From: Saccoglossus kowalevskii
Lineage: Eukaryota > Hemichordata > Enteropneusta > Harrimaniidae
Direction of reading: 5' to 3'
Assembly: GCF_000003605.2 (NCBI RefSeq)
Contig: NW_003156745.1
Coordinates: forward strand, 215,904 to 239,214
DNA: 23,311 nt
Shown here: piece by piece, positions 9,789 through 19,745 of the stretch
Layout of the letters: every line of letters starts with the position of its first letter
Position numbering within the stretch: position 1 is the first letter of the stretch
Translations under genes and position numbers: made by a program
Notes under the pieces: generated by a model
What the model saw: the letters and a program-made list of their open reading frames with translations, nothing else
Database searches by the model: none
What the model was told of the DNA's origin: nothing

Positions 9789-9867
9789 CAAAAACACTTT
9801 AAACATTATAACCATGTGACGAAGATCAGACTACATCATTATATGATGTTCATGTCCCGGAAGTTAA

Positions 9868-10164
9868 AGTGCGGTAGTCGTCGCGTTGCGCATGTGTGAC
9901 ATTTGTGTTGATAAACAATGATTTTTCCACAATCCAATGCGCTCTTCAAATGGAAATTGCAAGTATGAGGTTTGACCTGGCGCGACTTGCACCGATTACC
10001 GCATGTGACTCCTTGATACCTTCGAATAACATGAAAATTATCTAATTGAAGCTTGGAAACGTCCCAGTTCGTATTCGTTGATCTGAGCAACAGTCAAAGT
10101 CGCCATCTTTGTTTATATGAGACCCATATATCTTGCACATGCGCAGCGCAACGATTACCGCGCT
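9868..10164 (+). mobile_element. TTAA-flanked MITE, family 1 copy A (complete)
   Basis: Element of 297 bp between TTAA direct repeats (9864-9867 and 10165-10168). The ends are about 30-bp inverted repeats: the left starts AGTGCGGTAGTCGTCGCGTT and the right, read inverted, AGCGCGGTAATCGTTGCGCT; both continue into GCGCATGTG. The interior has no open frame of its own. Two more copies occur in the window (split copy B and inverted copy C), which fixes the boundaries. TTAA duplication is the hallmark of piggyBac-type transposition, but these ends do not start with CCC, so the source transposon is uncertain. The ends contain NRF1-like GCGCATG words, and 10099-10110 inverted is AAAGATGGCGAC, a YY1-like site. 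Confidence 0.88.
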
Positions 10165-10363
10165 TTAAATTCATGCACGTGATTATTTTGTTCAAACGAA
10201 TACAAGGATAATATATCAAAATTTGTTGGATATTACAGTTACATTGTCTGCTGTACGTGTATCGTGATAATACGTTAGGCTCTGGAAACTCATACTGTAC
10301 TGTACTGAGTACAGACTGAGATAAAACGACATCCCTATATCACAAAAAACAGTATTAATGTTG

Positions 10364-10399
10364 TCATTCAGTCAATCATTCGATTCAATCATTCAACCT
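10364..10399 (+). repeat. Short imperfect direct repeat TCAATCATTC
   Basis: The word TCAATCATTC occurs twice about 13 bases apart in a CAATCATTC-rich segment. Probably a small slippage product. No function is inferred. Confidence 0.4.
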
Positions 10400-10680
10400 A
10401 CAAATCGGAATTTGTTGCCCTTCAGTCATTCACGCGGGCTTCAATCGTGATGCCAACCATATGTGTGCGTGCTGTCGCTGTCTATTTATACATTGTGATA
10501 CAATATACACTTAGTGCCTAATGTATTTCAATGCCACCATATTAACATTTCATATTGCATGGTACCCCTGGTGTTTCCAAAGCATTATCATTAAATTGCG
10601 TCACACCAGTCTGATATTTGAACAGTAAGTTTATGATAATGTTGAAAAATAAATGTGTATTTGTAATGGGTCGCTTCCAG

Positions 10681-10877
10681 GTCAAGGGATACCGCGTGAC
10701 AGGTCACAAGCTCAACATTTTTATTGTCGCTGGGAAACAATTTTGGAGGTTGGAATGCGGTACGTCATTTATGACGAGTATGGTGTCAAAGACCATGCTG
10801 ATATTGACGCTGCAGGTCGGCGTCCTTTTTTACACCAAATTGACGCATATCGCACGAGGAGTGCCGGGAGTTACTAG
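10681..10877 (+). CDS. Candidate last coding exon, unknown protein (exon 3 of model)
   Basis: A modest acceptor (GGGTCGCTTCCAG) ends at 10680. With two carry-over bases the frame runs 64 codons to TAG at 10875-10877. The stretch RYVIYDEYGVKDHADIDAAG, then RRPFLHQIDAYRTRSAGSY, has a protein-like mix of charged and aromatic residues. About one third of its codons are purine-any-pyrimidine, above the one quarter expected by chance. The phase fits either upstream candidate (8396-8470 or 8500-8575). ATTAAA near 10942 could be the polyadenylation signal. Against it, a second frame (10618-10950) is also open across the whole stretch and the acceptor tract is short. Not recognised; a full model would encode 118 residues. 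Confidence 0.28.
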
Positions 10878-11047
10878 TAGTTCGAAACTTGAAACGTTTC
10901 GAAGCCAATCGCCGATCGCCACGTATTTTACGGATTTCTTTATTAAATAATTATAAATGAAACTTATTGTAAATATTGTTGAAATATACTGACCCCAAAA
11001 TTGCGTAAATTTGCAATCAGTTTACGCTGCTTGCTCCTGGTTCGGAA

Positions 11048-11571
11048 CACGGGGGGGGGGGCTACTTCCATCTTAAGTGGATAGGGTGTGCAGCCCACCT
11101 CTTGTAAACCATACTCACTTCTAAACACAAGTGTTTTTCAGCGACCTACATGGCTTAACTTGTACAACATTCACTATGTTACCTGGGGAGGAGGTTGTCA
11201 CTGATATGAAATACTACAAATGTCTGGCGGTAAATTGCATTATTGCCCAAATGACAGTTGATTTAAGTTGCAAGAATGCCATCATCCATAAAGATACGAG
11301 ACACCAGACGCGAAAAAAACAAACAGCTAACAACTTTCGCAACCAGTGAGCGCACCGGGCAACGCATTTTATAACCTTGTTTTCCGGTATCTGGCTTTGA
11401 ATATAAGGACCTGTGAAAAAATAAAAAAATGCTACACACTTCTAAACCAAAACATTGATAAATGACTACCCACTTCTAAACAAACAAAAATCGTGAAATG
11501 ACACCCCAGTCGGATGGCACATACCAATATTGCACTTCCATGGAAGTAGCCCCCACCCCCTCCCCGGAGCA
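11048..11571. mobile_element. 524-bp inverted-repeat element, possibly hAT-like
   Basis: The left end has an 11-base G run then CTACTTCCAT (to about 11071). The right end has ATGGAAGTAGCCCCCACCCC (from 11540), so the arms pair over roughly 25 bases. GTTCGGAA occurs directly on both sides (11040-11047 and 11572-11579). An 8-bp target duplication is characteristic of hAT elements. A competing boundary uses TGCTCC at 11032-11037, which pairs with GGAGCA at 11566-11571, but that gives no target duplication. The interior repeats CACTTCTAAAC three times (about 11116, 11436 and 11470). There is no transposase frame; it would be non-autonomous. Confidence 0.5.
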
Positions 11572-11579
11572 GTTCGGAA

Positions 11580-12270
11580 GGCGTTCTACTACGAGTAAAT
11601 ATTGTATTGCGTTCAAGGACGCTCTATTTCATGTTAGTTGATACCTGAAATTACGCGGAAAATTCCGAACTTCAAACTCAATGTTTATTATAGTTTCTGC
11701 TGTTCCAAAGATTGAATTATGTATAACATTAATATTTCACTCACTAAACAATATTTCACTACTGTAAGAAATAAATGTAGCATTGTCTGAATCGCACTGT
11801 TTCTCTAACGCCGGCCATTTATAATCGGCCCACGAACCCGTGGTTAATGTTGAGGCTTCGGCCGAATAAATGGTCCTCGGCTGGCTGGCGAAGATAAATA
11901 TGTGATTGAAAAGTAAGTTCAGTTGTAAAAAGAGTATGATACTGAAGTTCCGTCTATAAATACTAGTGTAAAGAGGCGGCGGAGCGCTATTATAGCCAAA
12001 ATCGGTGTACAGGCCGAGCCTGGACGCGAAACCACGGCTAATGCAAGTGCTCATTTTGTTAATTAAGCAAATAAAAACATTCGTATTGTCACACCCAGCT
12101 CCCGAACTTATATACAGTACTATAGTTATATGTTTAATAATTAATCGAGAATATCTTAATTGCACAATAATTATTACATTTAATTAATTACTCCTGACAC
12201 TACGTTCAGCAAAACCTGGAAAGTTATTGTTATATACAGCATTTATTGTGTTAGCTGATATCATTACAAG
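11580..12270. other. No supported gene; GC-richer patch 11810-12040
   Basis: The longest open frame of the window (142 codons, minus, 11737-12165) lies here, but its length is within chance for this composition and its residues suggest no family. The patch contains a palindrome TTCGGCCGAA near 11857. It could be a short CpG-rich regulatory segment. Confidence 0.4.
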
Positions 12271-12352
12271 CAATACATTACCACAATGTCTATCAGTCGT
12301 ATATGTAATAACAATACATTACCACAATGTCTATCAGTCGTATATGTAATAA
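12271..12352 (+). repeat. 41-bp tandem duplication
   Basis: Two identical 41-base units (12271-12311 and 12312-12352) start CAATACATTACCACAATGTC. The next bases (CAATGCATT) repeat the unit start with one change. Complete identity suggests a recent duplication. Confidence 0.95.
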
Positions 12353-12391
12353 CAATGCATTTAAGGTACGCCGGTCAGCGAACGAATTCTG

Positions 12392-12415
12392 CCCGATGCA
12401 TGATGTAACATCGGG
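12392..12415. repeat. Short hairpin, 7-bp arms
   Basis: CCCGATG (12392-12398) and CATCGGG (12409-12415) are exact reverse complements around a 10-base loop. Isolated and short. Confidence 0.5.
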
Positions 12416-12603
12416 TCAGACTATATTTTTATGTGCATATACGATGGTGGTATTTGGAACAGATCAAATCAAGGACCCCCATCAAACAGATGCTGTGTAG
12501 TGCGCATGGTTTATATGTCACAACCCCAGTGAATGCAAGTACCACCTTATAATCCATACTCTAAACGCTTTCACACTATGGCGTATTAACGACACTCTGG
12601 CTA

Positions 12604-12604
12604 T

Positions 12605-12700
<96 letters not shown>

Positions 12701-12730
12701 CTTATTTATTTACTTATTTATTTATTTATT
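12604..12730 (+). repeat. (TTTA)n microsatellite, about 31 units
   Basis: An almost pure tetranucleotide run of about 127 bases. Two T-to-C changes near 12701 and 12713 give CTTA units at its 3' side, while the 5' side is perfect. Interruptions at one end are typical of an ageing microsatellite that still slips at the other end. Confidence 0.97.
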
Positions 12731-14949
12731 CTTTAGTGTGATTGTTGAAAAGCATTTGTCATTTGTCTAAAAGTGTCGCAAAATGATTAGCCTAATATGC
12801 TTATCGCCACTTATTTGCATACTATACGACGATCAATCTGATTAAAATAAGACCCTTGTGGGGATATGTTTATATTTCTTTAATTTTATTAAAATTATTG
12901 TTTGTTTATTGTTTTATTTGTTAATATATTTGTTTTCATTCCTTTCTACGAGTTTTTTTTTCGTTCGCGAAAATCAAAATCAAAGTAAAATAATGAAATA
13001 AAAAGGCATTAATAACAAAAGTAATAAAAAATAAAATTAAAATAAATGTATAGCCAAAATAATTAAAGCCCGTACACTACATCAGATTTTTATCAGATTG
13101 TACGACGATCAAAATGCTAAACAGATTATCACAAACATCGATCAACGTGCTGTCATGAAAATGTTTTAGTTTATCGGATTGTACCAGGGATCACCGCGTT
13201 CTCCCACACGAGTGTTAATTTGCCCTTTTCAACAATGACTACACGTAATAATCAAATAATTCCAGTTGTACATTTTCTCTCTGCCAGGCAGAGTCGCCTC
13301 GTGACGACCACACTCAGACTTCAGCGAGAGAGTCCCATTGTTACAGACTGATAACGATATATTCAAAATGACACAGTGTATGGTGTAGCTCTGGGTATTA
13401 TTCTCGCCTCCGAATATGAGCCCGCCAATCAGTTCATTATTTGTGCTTTTCCATACTTTGCAACAATCACACTAACTTATCAACAGTTAACTCGCAACTT
13501 GTTTTCACTAATAATGATAAGATAATATACCATAGAACCAACAATATAGCCAATTGTAATATGTACATTTGTCATGGTTTCAAATAGTAGTAATTTATTT
13601 ATTACGCCTGATGTCATAACACGTGATAACACCTATATTTCAATTGTATAAATAATATTAAAACTGCTAAAAAAAACGCGATAGTGGCCAGACCATATAT
13701 ACTCAGATGCCCTCTATTACTATGCTTGACACACTAGCTGCTCGCCAGTTTTGATGTTTCACTCGTTTCAGATTACCCATAAATGCAGCTGAAACCCGCC
13801 AAATCAAACAAAACTGTGAATTAGACGCCGCTAAACAAGGCATGTTAGAAATATATATATATCTAGAACAGCATTTCTATAAACAAAATGGCCACCAGTT
13901 GGTCATTTGTATTTCGATCCAACCCACAAATAAGACACGCGCAAATGTCCCAGTATGTTCTAAGTATGAACGAAATCTATCAATCGAGATCCGGTTCCAG
14001 AAAGACCGAAATATTTTAATCAATCAGAAGAACTTATCTAGCGTTATAGTTCAAAGTATTGCAGTTCAAAGACGAGGAACAAAATGTTAATGTTAGAATG
14101 CCTTACCAAATGAATCTTGTTGTTTTTTTTAAATTTGGCAACTGTAGGTGACTGGTCCACCTCAACATTAATTGTACATACAGGAGTAGTATTTTATAAC
14201 ATAGCAAATGATTAAAAGTTCAAATGATCTATGATTCAGACACTCTTTAAACGTACTAAGAATACTCCTACGAAAACTATACTTATCTGAAAGCTTAGAT
14301 ACACCCCTTACATATATGTCTACCAACGTTTATCTGAAAGATTACCTGGCGACCAATTTCGCTATTGTCGATTTTGACTATTCCTATACTTTTGAAAAAG
14401 AATTAATGGAACAGAATAATAGAAACCATTTCAGCATTTGGTGCCAAGGTTTGCCAATCTTGTGAGGAGCTTGTTATGGTCTATAGCGTGGAACTGCATC
14501 AGAAGAACAAGTGGTACATACTTACCAGCATTAAGGAAAAGATGTAGTTTACCTGACAGGTATTTTAATTAGTTAATTAGGAAACCAAGATGACCTCCCT
14601 TGTCCACAAATATATATATATATTCGGAAAGCTTATTGTATGAATTTTAAAATTTTGTTAGTATTTTTTGTAATGGACACTGTAGTTTGTGCTTTTTTGG
14701 TCAAAAGTGATTTAAAAAAAATGCTTCTGTTTTCTATCATAACTGGTTTATGGGTACATCTGTTTACTATGAAAAAAGTGCCGTCTTGAAAACTGTCTAC
14801 CAGTTGTCAATTTTGCAGGGCAGCAGCTCAAATTTCACTAATTCAAGTGTATGCATAAATTAACACCCAGGCCAGTTGTCTGTACAATTGTTGTAAAGTT
14901 CTGGGATGTGCACTAAAAAGAAGCTGAGATAATTGCTAATTTGCATAAC
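12731..14949. other. AT-rich stretch without a supported gene
   Basis: Between 12820 and 13160 the words TACGACGATCAA and ATCAGATTG recur in both orientations, a hint of an old unnamed repeat. A good acceptor-like signal (TTTCACTCGTTTCAG) lies at about 13770 and is followed by a plus frame open to 14090 (about 105 codons), but the codon pattern is AT-driven and no donor or gene context supports it. Short TA runs lie at about 13852 and 14611. Confidence 0.4.
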
Positions 14950-14957
14950 AATTCACT

Positions 14958-15268
14958 AAGTAAGAAGTTTGCTAATGCTCATAATTAAAATGGCTGTAAC
15001 AATTCCAAATTTAAATGTATTAACATTTTGTAAAAAGTGCATAATAAGGAGACCCCTTCGTTTCGTTTTTTCACCATGTTTCTTTTTTGTTATTTATGTA
15101 CAGCCTTGCTAAATCTTGCTAAGCATTCAAAAGAGAGAATGTTTGCACCTGTTATCTATATTTTAGAATCGTTTTTTGAGTATGTTCCACTATTCACAAT
15201 TCTACAAAATGTTAACAATCTGTAGCCAAGACTGTTTGAATAATAAAAAGCAAAAAAAAAAAAAAAAA
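14958..15268 (+). mobile_element. Possible retroposed sequence ending in A17
   Basis: AATAAA (15242-15247) is followed after four bases by 17 A residues (15252-15268). AATTCACT occurs at 14950-14957 and again at 15267-15274, overlapping the end of the A tract. An A tail plus a short flanking direct repeat is the signature of LINE-machinery retroposition. The body of about 300 bases has no recognisable tRNA-like head or coding frame. The 8-base repeat is short and the A tract could be simple slippage, so this is tentative. Confidence 0.3.
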
Positions 15269-15279
15269 TTCACTCCCAA

Positions 15280-15590
15280 GTGCTCACGAACCTGCATCTC
15301 TACCTTAAGTGTCATACACTTTTACATGTGCATGCACTTTAGAGGGTCAGCAAGGGGTATTTTCGTAAGCTGTAATAAATTGTTTTTATTTTCGTAATAA
15401 TGTAATTTAAATACATAAAAAAATGTAAATGTCGCAGACACGGGCAAGGCGAGAAAAGTAATGAGCTATTTTATTCGTCCGTAATTGGTACAAATTTAAG
15501 ATCTTATTTTTTGTAAGTGCACAAAGCATTTTCCATTTTAAATGTCGTAGTTCGTAGGAAATTACAAACTTGTACAACGTTTGCTCTTTT
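15280..15590. other. No gene seen
   Basis: AT-rich interval between the A17 tract and the ETS/NRF1 patch; nothing recognisable. Confidence 0.5.
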
Positions 15591-15629
15591 GAAGCCCGGT
15601 GTCATGCGAAAAATCTTCCATGCGCTAAA

Positions 15630-15660
15630 ACTTCCGGGTGAGGTTGCTGCACATGCGCAG
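15630..15660 (-). promoter_or_regulatory. ETS site and NRF1-like site, candidate core promoter
   Basis: ACTTCCGG (15630-15637; CCGGAAGT on the minus strand) is the GABPA/ETS consensus. Twelve bases on, GCACATGCGCA (15649-15659) is one mismatch from the NRF1 palindrome. Paired ETS and NRF1 sites are common in animal housekeeping promoters. The surrounding 15590-15680 is GC-richer than its flanks. An alternative is that GCACATGCGCAG is a remnant of the family 1 MITE end, which has the same 12 bases. No supported exon is adjacent on either strand. Confidence 0.3.
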
Positions 15661-15739
15661 TGAAGTTCTTGAATTTTTTTTTGCGGTTCAGTGGATTCTG
15701 GTAAATAATGTGCATTGTTCAATGAAAACATACGTTTTG

Positions 15740-16550
15740 CTGTTGGTGCATCGACGGTAGAGGGCTAAGATGTTATATCTCGAATGTAGGAAGTTTCGGA
15801 CTCGGACATGTTTTATATCTTGTTGATTGAATCCCTGCAGTTCTATATATTTATATTTAAATTATTTAAATGTATTTACCAATAACTCGTACGTCAGAAG
15901 TACAATGTATTTGAATTGAATTTGCCGAGATGATTAGTTCAGAAATTTGTATTTACTCGCTTGTATTTCGACAATTATATACGTATGTTTGCAACGTACG
16001 AACTATAAGTAAATATAATTAAAATGAATAATTAAATCTAATTATATAATTATATAACTGAAAGACTCAATCGATAATATATGAAAGATGTGTGTAGTCG
16101 AAACTATGGGTTTCGAATGGTGGCTGACTCCCGTCCATCGTATTTTTCATACATATTACAATTATCTTATTGAAATTATCTGTTGTTGGAAGTCACGGGA
16201 TTCTCTGAAATACTAATATACCAAAGGTTCTATTACAGAAACTATCAGTAAATACAAACTGTACATTTATAAACAAAATACAACAACTCTTGGCGAGTGT
16301 AAGTGGAAGTTCAACATGCAAATATCAGATGTGTTATTTTCTTAAGGATTATAAAGGATTGACATAATATGTTGCCTGACGTTTTACCTAATACGTGTCG
16401 CATTTTTTTTGTAATTCAACTATTCTATTGTTTTAGAGAATAAATGTGAAAAGGTTGACTCTTCTAGTTTCCTTTTATTGGTGATTCCACAAACATCTCA
16501 AGAATGACAACGTATCATTTTTTTTTACCAAACAAGAACAAATAATTGCT
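15740..16550. other. AT-rich stretch, no gene seen
   Basis: Very AT-rich, with TATATAATTATATAA-type words near 16040-16060. No repeat unit, splice-bounded frame or RNA gene is recognisable. Confidence 0.5.
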
Positions 16551-16553
16551 AAG

Positions 16554-16790
16554 AATAGTTGATATCGTCTCAAAAAGAAAATATCTAACAAAGATTAACC
16601 CAGGATACCTACATAACATGTATCAAATCAATTGAGCTAGTAGTTTTCAAGATGTCGTCGTTTTGACAAAAATGACTTAAAATCTAAGAGAGACCCACAT
16701 AAGGTAGTAGTATACTAAACGCTCAGGCTATTGGCTTTTCAAAAAGAAAATACAAATGCAATTGTTGAAACACGAACGACAGTTAATCAG
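16554..16790 (+). repeat. Dispersed repeat family 3, copy 1
   Basis: The segment 16554-16655 (GATATCGTCTCAAAAAGAAA onward, through ATCAATTGAGCTAGTAGTTT) aligns base for base with 21828-21920 at roughly 70% identity by eye. A related tail (TTCAAAAAGAAAATACAAAT at 16738) matches 21917 onward. Such moderate-copy interspersed sequences lack terminal repeats here, so the class is unknown. Confidence 0.6.
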
Positions 16791-16799
16791 TAATATGAT

Positions 16800-17340
16800 G
16801 AGCGCCATTGATGTGTCATCTTCGACGGCAGTGGTGCAAAACAATTGCAAGTCGCAAATACAAAACTTAAAATAATGAAAATTTATAATGGTATTTTTTA
16901 AGTAAGCTTAAAATCCAATCCTTACAACGGACAATGATGATCATTGTTTCGCCTTGTATAGTATATTTCTGATGTTTTATCTGGCATCAGATTTGTACTT
17001 GTCACTTAAATATTTATTCTAATAACTTGTCAAAAGATCCCCCTTATCTTCTTATCTGTGCAGATTATAAATGCTAAAGTATTGCGCCATTTACGTACGT
17101 AGTTTTAGTTAACACGATGTTTACAATGACATGTACGCAACACTATCTACACTTTATTTAATGCTTTGTGCAAGTGTCCTTGGCAAACATTGTTCTTAGT
17201 AGTAGAACACCGGGGAGTATATCACACCGGAAATAATATCGCACGTTAATGTTCGACATTATTCCTGGCCTGATTCGCGCATATGCGTCACATAAACCCA
17301 GAAGATTGTCACAACAAAACGCGTTGACCGGAGGATTATT
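16800..17340. other. No gene seen
   Basis: Mostly AT-rich; a somewhat GC-richer patch at 17200-17335 includes CGCGCATATGCGTCA. Nothing supports a coding exon. Confidence 0.5.
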
Positions 17341-17344
17341 GAAT

Positions 17345-17510
17345 GTATGGTATTGTTTAATTCTTGATTAACAAATTATCAAATATATTAAAAAACTGTA
17401 AAATGTAATTGGGAATTTGTTTTAATTTGTAAAGTGCAAAAACACATTTTTTTTTTACTGTAAATGGAACTTTCATTTTATTTCTTGTAAAAACGTAAAA
17501 TGATTTTTTT
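17345..17510 (+). repeat. Dispersed repeat family 2, copy 1
   Basis: This segment matches the reverse complement of 20885-21030. Shared landmarks in order are CAAATTATCAAATAT, CTGTAAAATGTAA, a T8-T10 run and AATGGAACTTTCATTTTATT. The two copies are inverted relative to each other and 3.4 kb apart. Termini are not clear, so the repeat class is unknown. Confidence 0.75.
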
Positions 17511-19130
17511 CTGTAACCTGTACCAGCTACCCCACTTGCCCACTACACCCTCACTTTAGTGTTTCCCGCTGATCGAGTTGGGATAGCAAACACATTAAAT
17601 TGTTAGGTTGAGATGCGGCCACCATCTCAACGATTTTGCAAATGAAGTTCAGATTGGACATGTACACTTGTGTATAATTTTTGAACACATTTCTATAAAG
17701 AGAATTGGTGTAATGACTGCAGAATGATTTTGCAACAGCCCTGTTAGCAAGAAATAGTCTGATAATTTAAAATAAAATAAAAAAAAAGATTGTCACGACT
17801 GTTAATTTAAAGAAGCGATGTTCAGATTGGATTGGTTTTTGATCGTGAGCTGGAAATTATTTTGTTGATATCACTGGTTGGACTGTGGAAAATGAAGTAG
17901 ATGTGTAATCAAGGAAATCAAATGACGTGTAGTTTCTGTAGTTGTGGTCTCCAGGGTAGATCGGATGTTCTTTATTTGATTGAGATCAATTTTAGCAGTA
18001 AATACGAGATACAAGTGTTATATATGTTATGACACAGAGAAAGAACAGATGGACGAACGTAAATTACGGACACGTATTACAAATCCCCGTTTTATGTTAT
18101 TTTTATACTGAATTCTAATTATTGGGAAATTTGTATATTGAATGCTAAATATAGGCCTTTTTAAATACTAATGCCAGCTCAGTTGGATAACGCACTGTAG
18201 TGTCTGACCATAGTAAATCACCAGAATATTATCAGTACATTGTAATCTGTAGCATGTTTAATGTAACAATGTCATTCATCACTTTTCAATGAAGCCTTAA
18301 TTACTCAGTAAAACAGCTATTCCATTCAGTACCCGGACCTGTGTTCTGAAAGTGAACTCTATTTGCCATCTCTCTGAATAATACAATGACATATAGTATG
18401 ATTCGTCAAGAAATGGCATATCAGCACCATGGCTATAAGAATTGTTTTTAGAAATGGTTTTATTTTAATTCATAATCGCACACTTATTAGTTACGTGTCA
18501 ACGATTATCATGCAGAAAACAGAGGTATACAAACCATTCATCACCACACACTGACCACCTGATCTACATACATGGAGAATATAGTTTATTGGCATTGCAC
18601 TGTAAATAGGCGCTTTGATTAAAATTTTTGATGTTTTTTAATAGTCACTTGAGAAATTTGCATATTACATTTTTTTCATTTGCTTAGTAGCATGATTTTA
18701 TATCACACTTCACATAGGCAAGCTGAATGCAATGAAAAAAAAAAATCACACTGGCACTATTATAACTAAGTATCTAACAATTTCCTGTTTTTTCATCGTT
18801 TAACATTTTTGTTATTTCTCATACAAGAACAATTTTCTTCAGAGATTTTAAATCTTCTACCACTGAATGTTTCAAAAATGATTTACAGACAAAATCAGAA
18901 GTTAGTGACCTCAGAAGTATAGCCTCCTGTATTGGTTGATATATGGGAGCCCAGAGCTAATAAAATGAAAAATTGGCAGTCAGGTAATCCTTTAGACAAA
19001 CATTAGTACGGCATATGTACTATGGTATTCACATATGTATAAGCTTACAGATGATGTATAGCTTGTTATAGTAGCATGCTTAGTAACTTTTAGAGAATGT
19101 ATGAATCACAGATCAAATATTAACTCGCTT
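17511..19130. other. AT-rich stretch with no supported gene
   Basis: No tandem repeat or paired inverted repeat is seen. CAGCTCAGTTGG at about 18175-18186 matches the tRNA A box but there is no B box after it, so it may be the eroded head of a tRNA-derived SINE or chance. Confidence 0.45.
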
Positions 19131-19144
19131 TTTCCCCTGTTTCT

Positions 19145-19240
19145 AGTTATCGTGCTGCGCATGTGCGACATTTGTGTTGATAAACATTGATTTTCCCACA
19201 ATCCAATGCACTCTTCTAATGGAAATCATGAAGTATGAAG
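19145..19240 (+). mobile_element. TTAA MITE family 1 copy B, left half (interrupted)
   Basis: Aligns with the left 100 bases of copy A: GCGCATGTGCGACATTTGTG, the AAACATTGAT and CCACAATCCAATGC blocks, and GAAGTATGA. The outermost eight or so bases of the terminal repeat are lost. The match stops at about 19240 and resumes at 21186, so the element was split by a later insertion of about 1.95 kb. Confidence 0.88.
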
Positions 19241-19280
19241 GAGGGCAAGGGGGATACCTGGTACAGGTTACATGAAATAA

Positions 19281-19745
19281 ATCAAAGTAAGCTTAGAAAG
19301 AACTCCCGTGTGCTGAGAGTATTGAAGACACATTAAAATTTAATTGAAAATTACTTGTACATGAGATATTGATGGAAAAACTGAAAACTAATTATGTAAA
19401 TCAGGTAACTAATATGAACAGAACAGAACAAAAAAATCAAAGAAAGCTTAGAAAGAACTCCCGTGTGCTGAGAGTATTGAAGACACATTAAAATTTAATT
19501 GAAAATTACTTGTACATGAGATATTGATGGAAAAACTGAAAACTAATTATGTAAATCAGGTAACTAATATGAACAGAACAGAACAAAAAAATCAAAGAAA
19601 GCTTAGAAAGAACTCCCGTGTGCTGAGAGTATTGAAGACACATTAAAAATTAAATTCAAAATTACTTGTACTTGAGATATTGATGGAATAGCTGAAAACT
19701 AATTATGTAAATCAGGTATTGATATGAACAGATTTAAGTGTAAAA
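19281..19745 (+). repeat. 155-bp tandem repeat, three units
   Basis: Units start at 19281, 19436 and 19591. Units one and two differ at a single base (ATCAAAGTAAGC against ATCAAAGAAAGC). Unit three matches over its first 80 bases and then diverges. Each unit ends with the block AACTAATTATGTAAATCAGG that also recurs through 20700. Confidence 0.97.

Noticed and set aside
9678-9899. 73-codon plus-strand open frame
   Set aside because: Two frames are open in parallel here and the 3' part runs into the TTAA MITE, so the reading is not specific.
10618-10950. 110-codon plus-strand open frame
   Set aside because: It overlaps the candidate exon at 10681-10877 in another frame; the other frame has the better codon pattern and splice phase.
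11140-11229. Apparent exon between TTTTTCAG and GTAAAT
   Set aside because: It lies inside the 11048-11571 inverted-repeat element and its phase does not fit the upstream candidates.
11737-12165. 142-codon minus-strand open frame, the longest in the window
   Set aside because: An open frame this long is expected about once by chance in this much AT-rich sequence; the residues suggest no domain and no splice or promoter signals fit.
13758-14090. Plus-strand open frame after a good acceptor-like signal
   Set aside because: AT-driven codons, no ATG close to its start, no donor or neighbouring exon; length within chance.
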